Source: Tilletiaria anomala UBC 951
Taxonomy: Eukaryota; Basidiomycota; Exobasidiomycetes; Georgefischeriales; Tilletiariaceae
NCBI RefSeq assembly: GCF_000711695.1
Contig: NW_013546908.1
Coordinates: forward strand, 1 to 56,147
Reading direction: 5' to 3'
Length of the DNA: 56,147 nt
This document shows positions 33,825-44,604 of the stretch, one piece after another. How positions within the stretch are numbered: position 1 is the first letter of the stretch; the number at the start of each line of letters is the position of its first letter. Below the pieces are notes generated by a model, which searched no databases, was not told the origin of the DNA, and was given only the letters and a program-made list of their open reading frames with translations. The position numbers were made by a program, and so were the translations under genes.

Positions 33825-35541
33825 TCAAAATCCCAACGTGGGATCAACCGCGTCTCCGTGGTGTGTAGCGCCGCCGCGGCCTCTGGCCGTGCCTCTGCCT
33901 CCACGGCCGCCCCTGCCTCCACCCCTTCCGCCTCGCCCTCTGCCGCGTCCTCCGCGACCCCCATGCCCATGGCTTGTGCCAGATTCGCCAAACGTCGCCA
34001 TGTTCTTCTGCTGCTCGGCAAAGCGGTTCTGCCTTGGGTTGTTGTTGCCGTTGAACGTCTCGTGCCGCTCTTTGATCTCGCTGCTGATATCGTCAAAGAA
34101 GCCGCTCTTGTCGTAGAAGCTTTTCGGCTCCGCAACGGGGGCCGGGATGGCATCGAGTGTGCCTGATCCGTTTGGTGCGTTTGCTTCTGCATCGCCTCCG
34201 TGCGCGAGGGCATCCTTTTCCTTGGCAAATTTGGCATTTGCACTCTCAAAGTCAAAGTCAGCTCCACTCGCATCAGCGGGCAGGGCGATACCATCATGTC
34301 GAGGGCCTCTTTGTCCTCGGTTTCCGCCCCCTTCCCTCCTTCTCCTCGGCTGATGTTCTCCAGAGTTGTCCGCGTGATGCGGCACGGCAGGACGAGGTGG
34401 CAAGTTGTGTTGCGCGCCGACGCCGGTGGCGGCTTTGCGGCCCGTCGCATTAGTCATGACAGTAGCGCTCGTCTGATCCCGCTGAGGCGTAACGGCTAGG
34501 CCAGCCAGCTCGGACACCAGCGCATCGGCAGCGGCTGCGCCATCAGCCCTTGCGCTCTCGTCCTCGATGCTGATATTCTTTTGTGCTGCCTTAGCTGCCA
34601 AAGGAGGAGCTGGCGCTTGCTCCGGCGGGCTAGCTCTCACGGCCGGAGAAGCCTCTACTGGGACATCAGCTGTAGGGGGCTTGGCCTGAGCCTGGGGTCC
34701 GGTTGCGATTGCGGGGGTAGCAGGTACAACTGGTGCTACAGGGGGAGCGGGCGACGCCTTGGCCTGCTCTTGCGAAGGCCTGACTTCTTGATGTTGTTGC
34801 TGTTGCTGTTGGGGCTGCTGCCGATGGTGAGGCGGTGGAGGTTGCATGTGATGGGGAGGAGGAGGAAGTGGCCCAAACGGACTGCCGGGGCCAGGCGCAC
34901 CCCATGGAGAGCCATAGCCACCAGGGGGACCAAAAGGTGGAGGAGGGGGCATACCATACATACCGCCAGGCCCTCCTGGCCCAGGCGGGCCTTGTGGCGG
35001 TCCGGAGGGTCCTCGAGCCTAGGCATAAAACAACCATAGCTGATGTGAGCGAAACGGCCAGCTGCAAAGAAGATCCACGAGGAACACCCACTCCAAGAAT
35101 CGCAGGATCTTGCATTTGTTGCGGTGGCGGAGGAGGCTGGCTCCTTTGCGGATTCGGGTCGTCGATCTTGAGATCTTTGACGTCACCCGCTCTGAAAACG
35201 ACATATTCGTAGACATTGTCATAAGCAGGTGGGATCTCCTCTGAGTGGCGACCCTGTGATGCAAGCCTTCCTTCTGTTCCAAAGCTCTTGACTATGGAAA
35301 GAATGAACGCTCGTTTAGCCGTAAATTAGACGATACATTACTGGATGCAGCGAAACTCACCTTGCTCGAGCGAAATGGTGGCGGCTGCAGGATCAATCTG
35401 CGCCAGGATGCCTTGATACCTGATGTCTGATTTGGAGATGAGGGAGATAAGTGCACCGATGAACTGAGCTGGACCCGCTGCAGCTGGACTGGCGCCGGAC
35501 TGCGCCTGGCCCGTCGTCGGCACAGCTCCCTGGGCAGACAT
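33825..35541 (-). CDS. SCD6: LSM14/Scd6 family mRNP protein (decapping and translation repression)
   Basis: The model is complement(33825..35018, 35092..35291, 35361..35541), 524 residues. Scd6/LSM14 binds mRNA, eIF4G, the helicase Dhh1 and decapping factors, and works in P-bodies. The LSm domain (about 27-105) reads FIGALISLISKSDIRYQGIL, then after splicing VKSFGTEGR and YEYVVFRAGDVKDLKI. A Pro/Gln-rich linker follows. The C-terminal half has the FDF motif (DFDFESANAKF, about 381), the FFD box (SFYDKSGFFDDIS, 427-439) and the TFG box (NMATFGES, 466-473), and ends with an RGG/GGRG-rich RNA-binding tail. Introns are 69 and 73 nt. The gene is divergent from the DUF1776 gene. Confidence 0.92.
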
Positions 35542-35967
35542 ATTCAATGTATACTTTTGCCTTACTCCTTCACAGCGCAACCATTGGTAAGTTGTGGTTG
35601 TAACAAAATCGTAAAAGCATCCAGGTGTTGAGAAGGTCGATGTTGGAAGGCTTGCCCAACAGCATCTCACTAGTCACAGACGTTGGCAATCATGTCGCTC
35701 TTCTCTCACCCGCTGCGCGCACGCACCACCACTGACAAGGACCGCGTGCCTTTTCGTCCCTCGGGCCGCGCGTGAGCCGCATCAACCACCCACACCGAGG
35801 CAATAGTCATGGAAAGCTACCGGCATAAATATGGGTTCATCACCTTTGACTTAAAGATCCAAGGGAGAGCATGAAGTTCCCACGATCTCGAGTTGCACGC
35901 CAGGCCATCGGGCAATGCGGCGGACAAGGACCGCGCAACTCACGGAAGTCGTCTGCATGAGCTCGAT
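35542..35967. promoter_or_regulatory. Divergent promoter region of LSM14 and DUF1776 genes
   Basis: The 426 nt between the start codons should contain both promoters. On the plus strand ATAAATAT at about 35826-35833 is a TATA-like element 135 nt ahead of the DUF1776 start codon. No other motif stands out. Confidence 0.35.
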
Positions 35968-37579
35968 ATGGCGTCATCGTCTTCAGCTCACTACGGCTTC
36001 CCCGAGTGGGAGGGCCGGCAGCGCGACAGCGGCAGCAGCAAGCGACATCGTAGAGAGGCGAAACGGAAGCTCCATCCCAGCCTGCTTGAGAGAACTGCTT
36101 GGCGACTAGCCGAAATCTTGACGGCGTGCAGCTTCCTGCTCGAAGCGTTTCTGACATGGTGCTGCAGTCTCTACTTTTGGCTATGCTACGATGTCCTGCG
36201 TCTTGACGAGGCCTTAGGGTCTGCGAGATCGACTTTCGGGGCGCATTCTCGCGCGTCTCCCTCGCGACATGCTACACCTAGTGGTGCATCTCAAGGGGCC
36301 TGGTGCGACGCAAGCAAAGGTTCGGCCATCGTACTGTACGGTGCACCAAGCTCGCAACTCTTAGCACAAAGCCTGGCGATATCGCTCGCATCCTGCCGGA
36401 CATGCGTGTCCGGCTCTCGCTTTCCTTCCCCGCGCAAAGCGACCGCGTCTTCAGCTTCGCTACCGACCCACGCCAGCCTTCTAAATCGCTTGTACGACAA
36501 GCTTCTTTGCCTGTTCTCGACAGACGTTTCGTACTTTGGCGCCCGCAATCACCGTAGCGGGCGAGAGCCATTCACTGTCATTACACTAGTACCCGGCCCC
36601 GACGACCTGAGCCCTCTGATCCATGCATGGGCTTCCAAGAAGGCCAAGCTTGAGCATCCTCGAGCATCCCAAACGCACGAGGAAGACACAACACCCAGAA
36701 CGCCTCGTTCTCCCGAAGAAGCACGCAGCCGCCCTTCCTCCCCGCCTTCAAGCAGCACCCCGGGCCGACGCTCGCGGTCGCGAACCCTGAGCTGGGGCCA
36801 ATGGTCCGCCGCATCTGGCATCGTCGGCTTCCGCGATCTGTGGAAAGGACTTCGAGTAGGCGAGGATTCTCGACGCAGCGAATTTGGCGCAGTCATACCG
36901 GTCGTGTGCGACGTTTCAACTCCCGAAGGGCTCGCGCATGCCAAGAGCACCGCCATGTCGTACTGCAACTCGCACAATCTCCTTCTTCGTGGTCTCATAC
37001 TCGTTCCCGCAGGCTTGGCGCCCATGGTGCACGACGCGATCGACTCTCCCCGGGACTCGGAGGCCGCAATGCTGTTCAATGAGTTGTCACCTATGCTCCG
37101 ACACGACCGAGGCAGGGTTGTCCGCCTGGCTACGTCGAGAAGTGATTCTCTCTGGGTTCTGAATACAGAGGAAGACTTGCATGCGGCGACGGTCCAGTTG
37201 CGTGAGTGGGTTGCAGGGGTAGTGCATGCAACTTTTGTTGGCGGAAAGCTCATCGGCCATCCGTTCACTTTCAGGCCCAATGTTCATGCGACCACGACTG
37301 ACCGAAGCAGTTTGGAACGCTCTCGACAGCGCGCTGCGTCTTCGGCTTGTGGACACACTTTCTTGCAGTCTTCGGCTCGGTGCTTTGACCCTTCAGACTC
37401 TGTTATATCCACCTACATTTGAGGAACTGGACGCCAGGCGGTTGGACGGCCCGCAGGATGTGAATGCGCTGCTCTTGTATTCCGTGCGCTCTGCCATTTC
37501 AAGAACGTACCCACGTTCAAAGTACTGCGTCGGACTTGGTCCGCGTTTGTACGACCTGAAGGAGTCACTGCTATTTTAG
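35968..37579 (+). CDS. DUF1776 family protein, SDR-like membrane-associated
   Basis: The model joins 35968..37201 and 37275..37579 across a 73-nt intron (C|GTGAGT ... TTTCAG|GC), giving 512 residues. The protein resembles fungal DUF1776 proteins, distant relatives of short-chain dehydrogenases such as yeast YNL181W, whose substrate is unknown. A basic N-terminus precedes a hydrophobic segment around 70-90 (SFLLEAFLTWCCSLYFWLCY), a likely membrane anchor. AIVLYGAPSSQLLAQSLAISL looks like a degenerate Rossmann start. The later VIPVVCDVSTPEGL and LLLRGLILVPAG match strand-helix units of that fold. A Ser/Arg/Pro-rich disordered loop lies between. The SDR catalytic YxxxK is not evident. ATG 35968 is the first ATG in the frame. 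Confidence 0.65.
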
Positions 37580-37993
37580 ATCCATTTTATAGATTGATAG
37601 TAGGACAAGACGGTTAAACATACAGAACGCTTGTCGAAAGCAATAATACAGTCTTGCGATAGGAAGAGGTTTGAATACAGTCTGCACTGCTGCAAAAGAG
37701 ATTTCGTAAAATAGGCTCGCTCGGCAAGCGGCTTGCGACAAGCTGGCTAAAGGCTTTCCGTATCGTCCCTCCCTGGCCAGTTAGAGGTTGAATTCTCGAG
37801 CTGCTGTTGCGATTCAATGTAGCGCCGAGTACCGCTTCTGCCATTCGAGGTGACGGATCACATTAGCATCGGAGCTCATCGGATGCGACTGCGCGTAAAC
37901 ATCCTGGCGATAGACTTCAGATGTTTTGTCTGGCACGTGCGAGACGCACTCCCACACCGGTCCGGCGAGTCCGTCCGGCGCGCTGCTTGAATA
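37580..37993. other. Convergent intergenic region, nothing recognised
   Basis: This 414-nt stretch separates the stop codons of the DUF1776 protein and the Zn2Cys6 regulator. It is AT-richer than the flanks and should contain two 3' ends. No structure or gene was seen. Confidence 0.4.
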
Positions 37994-40083
37994 CTACTGG
38001 AATGCGCCAGCATGAAACCTTTCCACTGGGGCAAGTTGATGGTGACGAGGAGACTGAAGCCCCTGCGATGGCGGCAGCCCATGTTCGGCGGGTAAAGACC
38101 CGTTTGAAAACATCGGCAGCCTGCTCCACTGCTGCGGTGTCCCCGTGGCTACAGTGGACGTGGCAGCAAGGTCATCGATGCTCGCACCTGTGCTGCCACC
38201 AAGCAGGCTGAAAGGCAATGGGACAATGCTGCCACTCATTGTACTGTCGACGCCATCCATGATGAAGCCGCGCTGAGGAGCAGGTGAGTCCACGATGCTC
38301 GCTGATGAGTCGAAAGTGCTTGAAAGAGACTTCAAGACGCTTATGGGCGAGTCATAGATGCTTGCAGACCCCGTGGACGTTCGCTGCCTACAAGTCGTCG
38401 AAGGCGGCAGGACTGACACCCATGACGGTACGCTGTGCGGGGAAAGGTCACAATGGTCATGCGCTAAGTCAAACCCGCTGGCGCTCCATTGATGCTCAGG
38501 ATAGCTGCTGTGGCTTATCTTGTCAATGTACGCCCGAGTAGCGCTGCGTGGAACGGAGACGGGAATGGGTTCAAGATGTTCCTTGCTTACTACCAGGCGC
38601 TGCTGACGCAATCGACGGCTTCGGGCCGAAGTGCTTGAGGAAATCGGCTCTTTCGAAGTACCGGACAATGAAGTGCTTGCGTTGCCCAGCGTCTGACGCC
38701 CAGAGCTTGACTCACTTTCAGGCGAGGGTTGCGACGCTGAATCATACCCTGTATCGCTTGAGGAGGCAAAAGCTTGGATATGGGCTCTGGCCAGCTCTCT
38801 CTCTCTTTTGCGAATCCGTCGGCTTTGGAAATCCACACCAGCAGCATGCAGCATCAATTTCTCTACTCTGTTGATCAAACAAGAGGCAAGGTAGACATGT
38901 CAGAATGCATGCACTCAGATGTGTGGTTTACACGTCATCACCTTGACACTCACTTAGTCGGCGGCCCCCTCTTCTTCAAGGTATCCGTGATCATGCACGC
39001 TCTCCCAAGCTTTTGGCACTTGCCACACATTGGCTTGACTCGATCGCACTGTATTCCATTCCAAACAGGACCAAAATATAAAATAAAATGTCCATCATTA
39101 GTTTCTGATACGCACCGTGCGCAATGGAGCAATTTTCGTCCGGTATGCAGCCAGCGAAGGTGTGCCTCTCTCACCTTGATCTTCCTTTTCCTACAAAAGT
39201 CGCATGCCGCATCCGTCTCGCCACCTGGTTCACACCTCGCGCGCAATTTGGCGATGACTTGGGCATCGTGCAGCATCTTCTCTTGGGAGGACAGCAGGGA
39301 GGTCGCGAATTTGTCTGCCAATACTGAGCTGCCGACAATCAGTGCGCCGAATCCGACGGTGACCGATCCAGAGCTGGAGCCCGTCGCAGACCCGCTGCTA
39401 CCACCAAGAACTTCAGCACTGATCCTGCCTGGTGAAGTGGAAGACGACGGTGACAGCTGGGGCTCTGGAGCGACAAATTCGCTTAATGGAACTAAAGCCG
39501 TAAGACCAGCAGTGACTGGCGAGCTGGACAACGCCGTGCTGTCGGAACTTGGCGATAAGGGAATCATCGGTTCGATCGCATCAGCGGCGGGACTCGAGTC
39601 AGGCCCTTCGGATAGCAGTTGATGTTGCTGAAGGACTGGTTGGGATGCTATCTCTACCGTGCACGGCTGCCACCGGTCATATGGATGCGCATGTGTTGGG
39701 TTAGGCTTGAATTGGTTGTTTGCGCTGGAGACCGACGACGAATAAACATCGTGCTCATGGCTCCCTGCTGTGCCAGACAGATAAGTATTGTAATTGGGGC
39801 GCGGGTGATACGAGGCGGAGGTCGTCATCGATTCTGAGTAGTGATGATGCAACTGTTGGTCAAGTCCACGCCAATTAGCAGCCGAAGCTCCGATAGCAGA
39901 TGAAGACATCGAGCTTTCCGTGGAGTCTCGGTCATGACAATGTAGAAAGCCCTGGATACGTGAATCGTTGATGGTGTCAGATACGATAGGCCGTCCGTAT
40001 CCGCGCGCCACACGTTCTTTCTCGAAGGGTCGAAACATGGCGGTCGAGGGCTGTATTGAACAGTTGCCAGTCGCAAGTATCAT
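37994..40083 (-). CDS. Zn2Cys6 fungal transcription regulator
   Basis: The model is complement(37994..38867, 38954..39048, 39175..40083), 625 residues. The binuclear zinc cluster lies mid-protein, not at the N-terminus, with ligands C294, C297, C304, C311, C314 and C321 (CX2CX6CX6CX2CX6C). An intron splits the cluster between RKRKIK and CDRVKP; both pieces match the family only when joined. GRACMITDTLKKRGPPTK follows, and splicing AA|A brings in the helix VEKLMLH. The first 290 residues are Ser/His/Gln-rich and disordered, and residues after 350 are Ser-rich with no recognised fungal transcription-factor middle domain. It is presumably a nuclear DNA-binding protein; target genes cannot be inferred. 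The true start could be ATG 40083 or 40038. Confidence 0.8.
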
Positions 40084-40247
40084 CGCTGGGAGCCCAAGGT
40101 GAGGATTGGAGGTGGCGCGATGCCCGAATGTTAAAGGTATCGTATCTGTAGCGTTATGAAAGGGTCGAAGTTAGCCATCTGCAGCCTTGCAGGCGACGAG
40201 CAAGGGTCGATGCGCTGTTGCGTGACAAGTGGAATGGCCCATGGAAG

Positions 40248-40257
40248 CTATTTAAGG
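40248..40257 (-). promoter_or_regulatory. TATA-like element of the Zn2Cys6 gene
   Basis: On the minus strand CCTTAAATAG lies about 165 nt upstream of the ATG at 40083, within a plausible core-promoter distance. This is a weak match only. Confidence 0.25.
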
Positions 40258-40282
40258 AGGGCTTCTGGCTAAGGCCTATCCC

Positions 40283-40302
40283 CCTAACCTTTTATGGTTA
40301 GG
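40283..40302. other. Short perfect hairpin (CCTAACC / GGTTAGG)
   Basis: CCTAACC at 40283-40289 pairs perfectly with GGTTAGG at 40296-40302 across a six-base loop. It lies about 200 nt upstream of the Zn2Cys6 start codon. It may be a palindromic binding site or chance; the arms resemble a telomere half-site. Confidence 0.35.
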
Positions 40303-43300
40303 TCTCTGGGGTGTCGACGGCACGTGGGGCACATCAGAGAGACTTTATTTCTCCACATGCAAGCCAGTAATTCAGGACCATTGATGTCGAAGATACGATG
40401 GACGAGCATGAGCGATGAGCAAGATGAGACATCTGGAGAACCAGAGATGAGGGCACGTCTTGGACGTGGGGCACAAATTCTGTTCTTTACACCAAGGTGA
40501 AAGGTCAGGCAGACTCGCAATACGATATTGTTGTGAGGGTTGGAACTTGGAATAAACGGGAGTGTGATCGAATGACGCGGCTCGGTTGCAAGTTCTCAGG
40601 GAGATGTGCCTGCAGGCTTCGTCTTGCTTTCTGCGGGGGCTGCCGCTGTGTCAGTCTGGCCACTGTCTGGCATCATCTGGACCTTTTTCGGAAGCGCTGC
40701 TGTGGTCAATGCCTGCGCCTGCCAGCGGCTCTCGAGGTCAACGTTATGCGCATTTGTCTGTCGGCGTGAGTGGCTGGCGGACAGGTACGTATGCAGGCCA
40801 GCCCTCAGAATTCATGGCCTCTGTTGACTGGATGCTGGTGTTGGCGAGCAGACTGCCCATTTCGGACTCATGGCGATTATGAAAGCACACGCAAGAGACC
40901 TGGAACTGCGCAAGTGCTTGCAGTGTAAGGCATGCACACACTACGCAGTCCAGTGGAGTGTCGCAGCCTCGCCGCAAGCCACAATGTCGCAGGTTGCACG
41001 AGTTCTTTTTTTGATTAGCAATATCAAGCTCCCACTATGTACATATCTGGTGTTTTGATAAGGGCCCGAAACGGGTATCGATGGACATAGGACGGGCGAC
41101 CGTGAGCAGCCTACGCGGGGATAGCAACTGTCAAGACGCCAGTGCACAGCGTTGTGCGGAACAATGGGCAAGTGCAGACGAGAAGTGATCACTTTGGTGT
41201 GGCTTTTACGGGGAGGCCGAATCCGGTGCATACATGCCAATGCACTTCCATTGTCATAATCAAGCCATAGGAACGAGGCAACTGCTACCAGTGTACAGCT
41301 GCCATCTGCTGCCTGCAGCAGTTTACATATGCCCTCTGTGTGCCTGAGGTTGACCATGTTCAAGACTCTCCAGAGACCAACCCCCGAGTATCTACTTGTA
41401 TGTAGCGACCAAAATGGAAAGCAGTGGATAGCACCACTTTTTTGTCAGTCGGCAAGCCGCATAACAAATGCCTGAGGCTGTCTCTCATGGAATATTTTTT
41501 CACATCTCTTTTGGCTGTGAAAATGCGGACTTCCCGAATTCCGTGTTCCGCTGTCCTCTGCGTTGACAAAAAGTGAAACAATGCAAGCAATTGAATCGAG
41601 TGGCAGTTTGAATGGTTAGGACTTTGGAGGCACACTTCCAGAAAATGTAGGCATATCCGCAAAAGGCCCAGGAGCTCTCGGATCCGCGAAGTCAGGCTCT
41701 CGAAATCCCTCCTGGGCAGCACGAGGCCTGATGCGCCGATGTGATTGACGCAGCCCCACAAAATTGCGACCACTCGCGAAAGTGTGAAGCTCTCCGCCAT
41801 GATTGAGAGATAGATAAGATATGCATCAGCACTAAATCCCAAATGAAGCCCGGAACTCAAAAGCGCAAGCCTGTTCCTATACCCAAGCGTTCCAGCAAGC
41901 ATCAAGCATCAGATGTCAAGCTATCTCAGGCGTCAAATATCAGGTAAGTCAAACCGAGGCCCTTTCTCCCCCATCCGTCGCGATGATTACATAGATCGAT
42001 GAATTGCATTATATCAAGCCCATGCACTTATAATTTGTTTGAAACGGTGTGAAAGCCATTATTGAAATCAATACACTGACAGAGTCAGATATGGTCAGAT
42101 TCAAAGTATATCATGTGAAACTTGAGTTCATGCTCAACATCAAGTAGGCTAAATACACTGTAAAATGTATGGACTATATATAGGTGGTGGCAGTCAGCGG
42201 CTGGGCATATAAAGCTCACAGGTGAGCCACATAAGGACAATTGGAGCGTAGCAATGCTTAGATACTCAGCCGCACTCAACAGCGAGGTGGTAGTCTCACA
42301 GCGTTTTTTTGGCTTCGTGCACGAGCAATACTCTTTGGGAGCCCCATCCTAGTTTCCAATTATCTGTGACTGGAAGGCATAGTCTGAACAACTGTTCTTC
42401 GGCTTTGGTATTGCTTGTTCAAGTTTACTGACTCCACCTTCCGCGTCACACATGGTGGACTCCCACATAGGCTGAACAAATATGTATAATTGCAAACTTG
42501 ACCCTATAATTGAAATTGATTCTGATTTTGATGGTTGGCGAGGCAAAAAGAGTGTCATTACATAATACTTTTCAGTTTCCATGGCATCAGCGATCAAGCG
42601 ATCAGGCACGGAGGACTCTCGGAGATGAGCAATCCAATAACTATATACATATATGCACTCGTACACCTCACATGTGTGCACCGTTTGAATAGGTCATTGA
42701 TAAAATATAAATATATATTGTCATCTGAACATGCCTGAAATCTGAAAGTGAGCTCTTGAGCTCTGCAGTATGTATGTCAAGTATGGTATAGTAGCCAAGT
42801 GCCAGGTGACAACTGTACATGGCTCTGCACAGAATGCACGCATTCTCATGTTCAATGTCGATGGACTTCCTATACATTTATACATTGTATTTGTGCCTCT
42901 TATTGTCATGAGCGGTGAACGCTGATGTGTGACTTATCGCTTGAGACCATTCCAGACAATTTCCAAGTCATAGAGGGGTGACGCTGGTAACGAAATGCAG
43001 TCGCAAAAGAAGCCAGCTCGAGGCTGTAAGGCTTTCGCCCTTGCCTTAAACATGTCGCTGAGGCGCTGGAAGAAAGGCCCTGGACTATGGTACCATCCCA
43101 AATCTCGCTTGCGGGGATAGGCGCAACTATGGTTTGGCGAAATCGTTTGAAGGAAGCAGGTTTTGGACACGTTGAGGGTTGACGCGTTGCCGTGTTGAGG
43201 CCCTGACCTTGGAATTGGAGCATTAGATGTGGGCTATTAGCGAGAAAATATCGAAATAAATATTCGTATGTATAGGATAGGACTGTCATAAAACAGAGGA

Positions 43301-44604
43301 AAGTATGTAGGTCGGCTCAAATGTTTACAAATGCAAGTCTCCATGATCGAACCATGCTAACATGAGGCTGAATCATGGTCTGCCTGCTCACTGCTCCCAC
43401 TCTGTTCTCTAATATGTAGAGTCGAACTTGCGCTCTCGTTTGAAGTGAAAAGTTTGGAAGTGTTGATGACGTGATGAAGTGCGGCTTGAGTTTTGGCAGT
43501 TTTTCGAGACGCCAATTGGCTCTTCATAGGAACGAGCTGGAAGAGCGTCTGGGCCATCCCTGTGTACCCTGGTCCAACTCTCGTTCCTGGCCCAGTAGGG
43601 TTCCTGGTTGTTGGGTGCTGGGATAGAGGAGGGGGGACACACCTGACACGCCTGGATCTCCTCGGGACCCTGGCAGGCAAACCACCATTTCCAACGAACG
43701 TGGATGTCGGAATTAAATTCTGGACCGCACACAGTAGACATTCTTCCGATGACTATACGTACAAACAGGGCAACTGCGCAGAGACCAGAGTGCAGACTGC
43801 TCATCTGTTCTCGGTAGTAGTGGACACCAACCTGGATCTCGACCTTGTTGCACTCATGTCTACATCGCAAATGCTGGATGCTTGTTGACGAAATGCTTAA
43901 GCCTGGTTCTGCCTGAACATGCTTGAGTCCTGGACTCTCACCTGATTAATGATGAAATGACGAAGCGCCTGGCATTCGGACCGCTGGATGACAGTGAGCG
44001 ACATTGTATGTATCGCTCACCACGACCTGGCACCAGATTAGTCTGAGGGTGTACTCGACAAGTGCGACTCCAACAATGATGGTACCGTATGAAAAAGGCG
44101 GGAGCAAGCACCTGGGGAACCCGCGCCTGCCTGTTGGGACTCTGCGCAACGGAATATCGATGATATCAAACATCTGTTCCGATAGAGCGCCGCCGACTGC
44201 CAGGTGCTAAAACTCCATAGCACCTCTTCGTCAGACTTCAGCACTTCATCTCGTCAGCGATCATTTGGTGGCGCAAAGCATACCTCCCGTGCACTCAGAA
44301 ATCAGGACCTTCATTGCCGTCAGCAGCAGTAGCATGGCACCGCAAAAGGTACAAGCACATATGTACGTTATCTGGGATTACTTCAGAACCTAAGGTATGC
44401 ATATTCCTCAGCCCAGGTTGCTTGTTGTCTGCAGCACACGAGTAGACTTCATGAATTTACGATACTAGCGAAACGCTTCATGATGATGCATTGCAGGAGG
44501 TCAAGCGGCAGTCATAGAGGTGGCAAATTTGCTGACTGGTGCAGCTCAAGTGACCAGCGCCGAGCGACATGCTCACATACAGTGACTTGCCCTTCGAAGA
44601 TGAA
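40303..44604. other. AT-richer gene-poor island
   Basis: About 4.3 kb with no confident gene. The part from about 41.9 to 43.3 kb is visibly AT-rich, with many TATA/ATAT runs, unlike the GC-rich genes on each side. Open frames exist, for example a 181-codon one at 41360-41905 (minus) and a possible secreted protein at 43409-43804 (minus), but none has a known domain. It may be decayed mobile or accessory DNA. No terminal repeats, RNA genes or transposase motifs were recognised. Confidence 0.45.
43409..43804 (-). CDS. Possible small secreted Cys-containing protein
   Basis: From ATG 43804 a 131-codon frame starts MSSLHSGLCAVALFVRIVIG, which resembles a signal peptide. It continues with a Trp/Cys-containing segment (RWKWWFACQGPEEIQACQVC) and ends in a basic tail. 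No family is recognised. Codon use is not convincing, and GTACGTATAG inside the signal region could be read as a splice donor. It sits in the AT-richer island, a typical setting for fast-evolving secreted proteins, but it may be a chance frame. Confidence 0.2.
   Translation of the reverse strand: MSSLHSGLCAVALFVRIVIGRMSTVCGPEFNSDIHVRWKWWFACQGPEEIQACQVCPPSSIPAPNNQEPYWARNESWTRVHRDGPDALPARSYEEPIGVSKNCQNSSRTSSRHQHFQTFHFKRERKFDSTY

Noticed and set aside
41360-41905. 181-codon minus-strand frame in the AT-richer island
   Set aside because: No domain, no coding-like codon bias and no splice support; length alone is not convincing.
43946-44173. Short minus-strand frame with a membrane-like helix, loosely reminiscent of the Ste24 N-terminus
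   Set aside because: No HExxH zinc-protease motif or other Ste24 segment was found downstream, so the likeness is probably chance.
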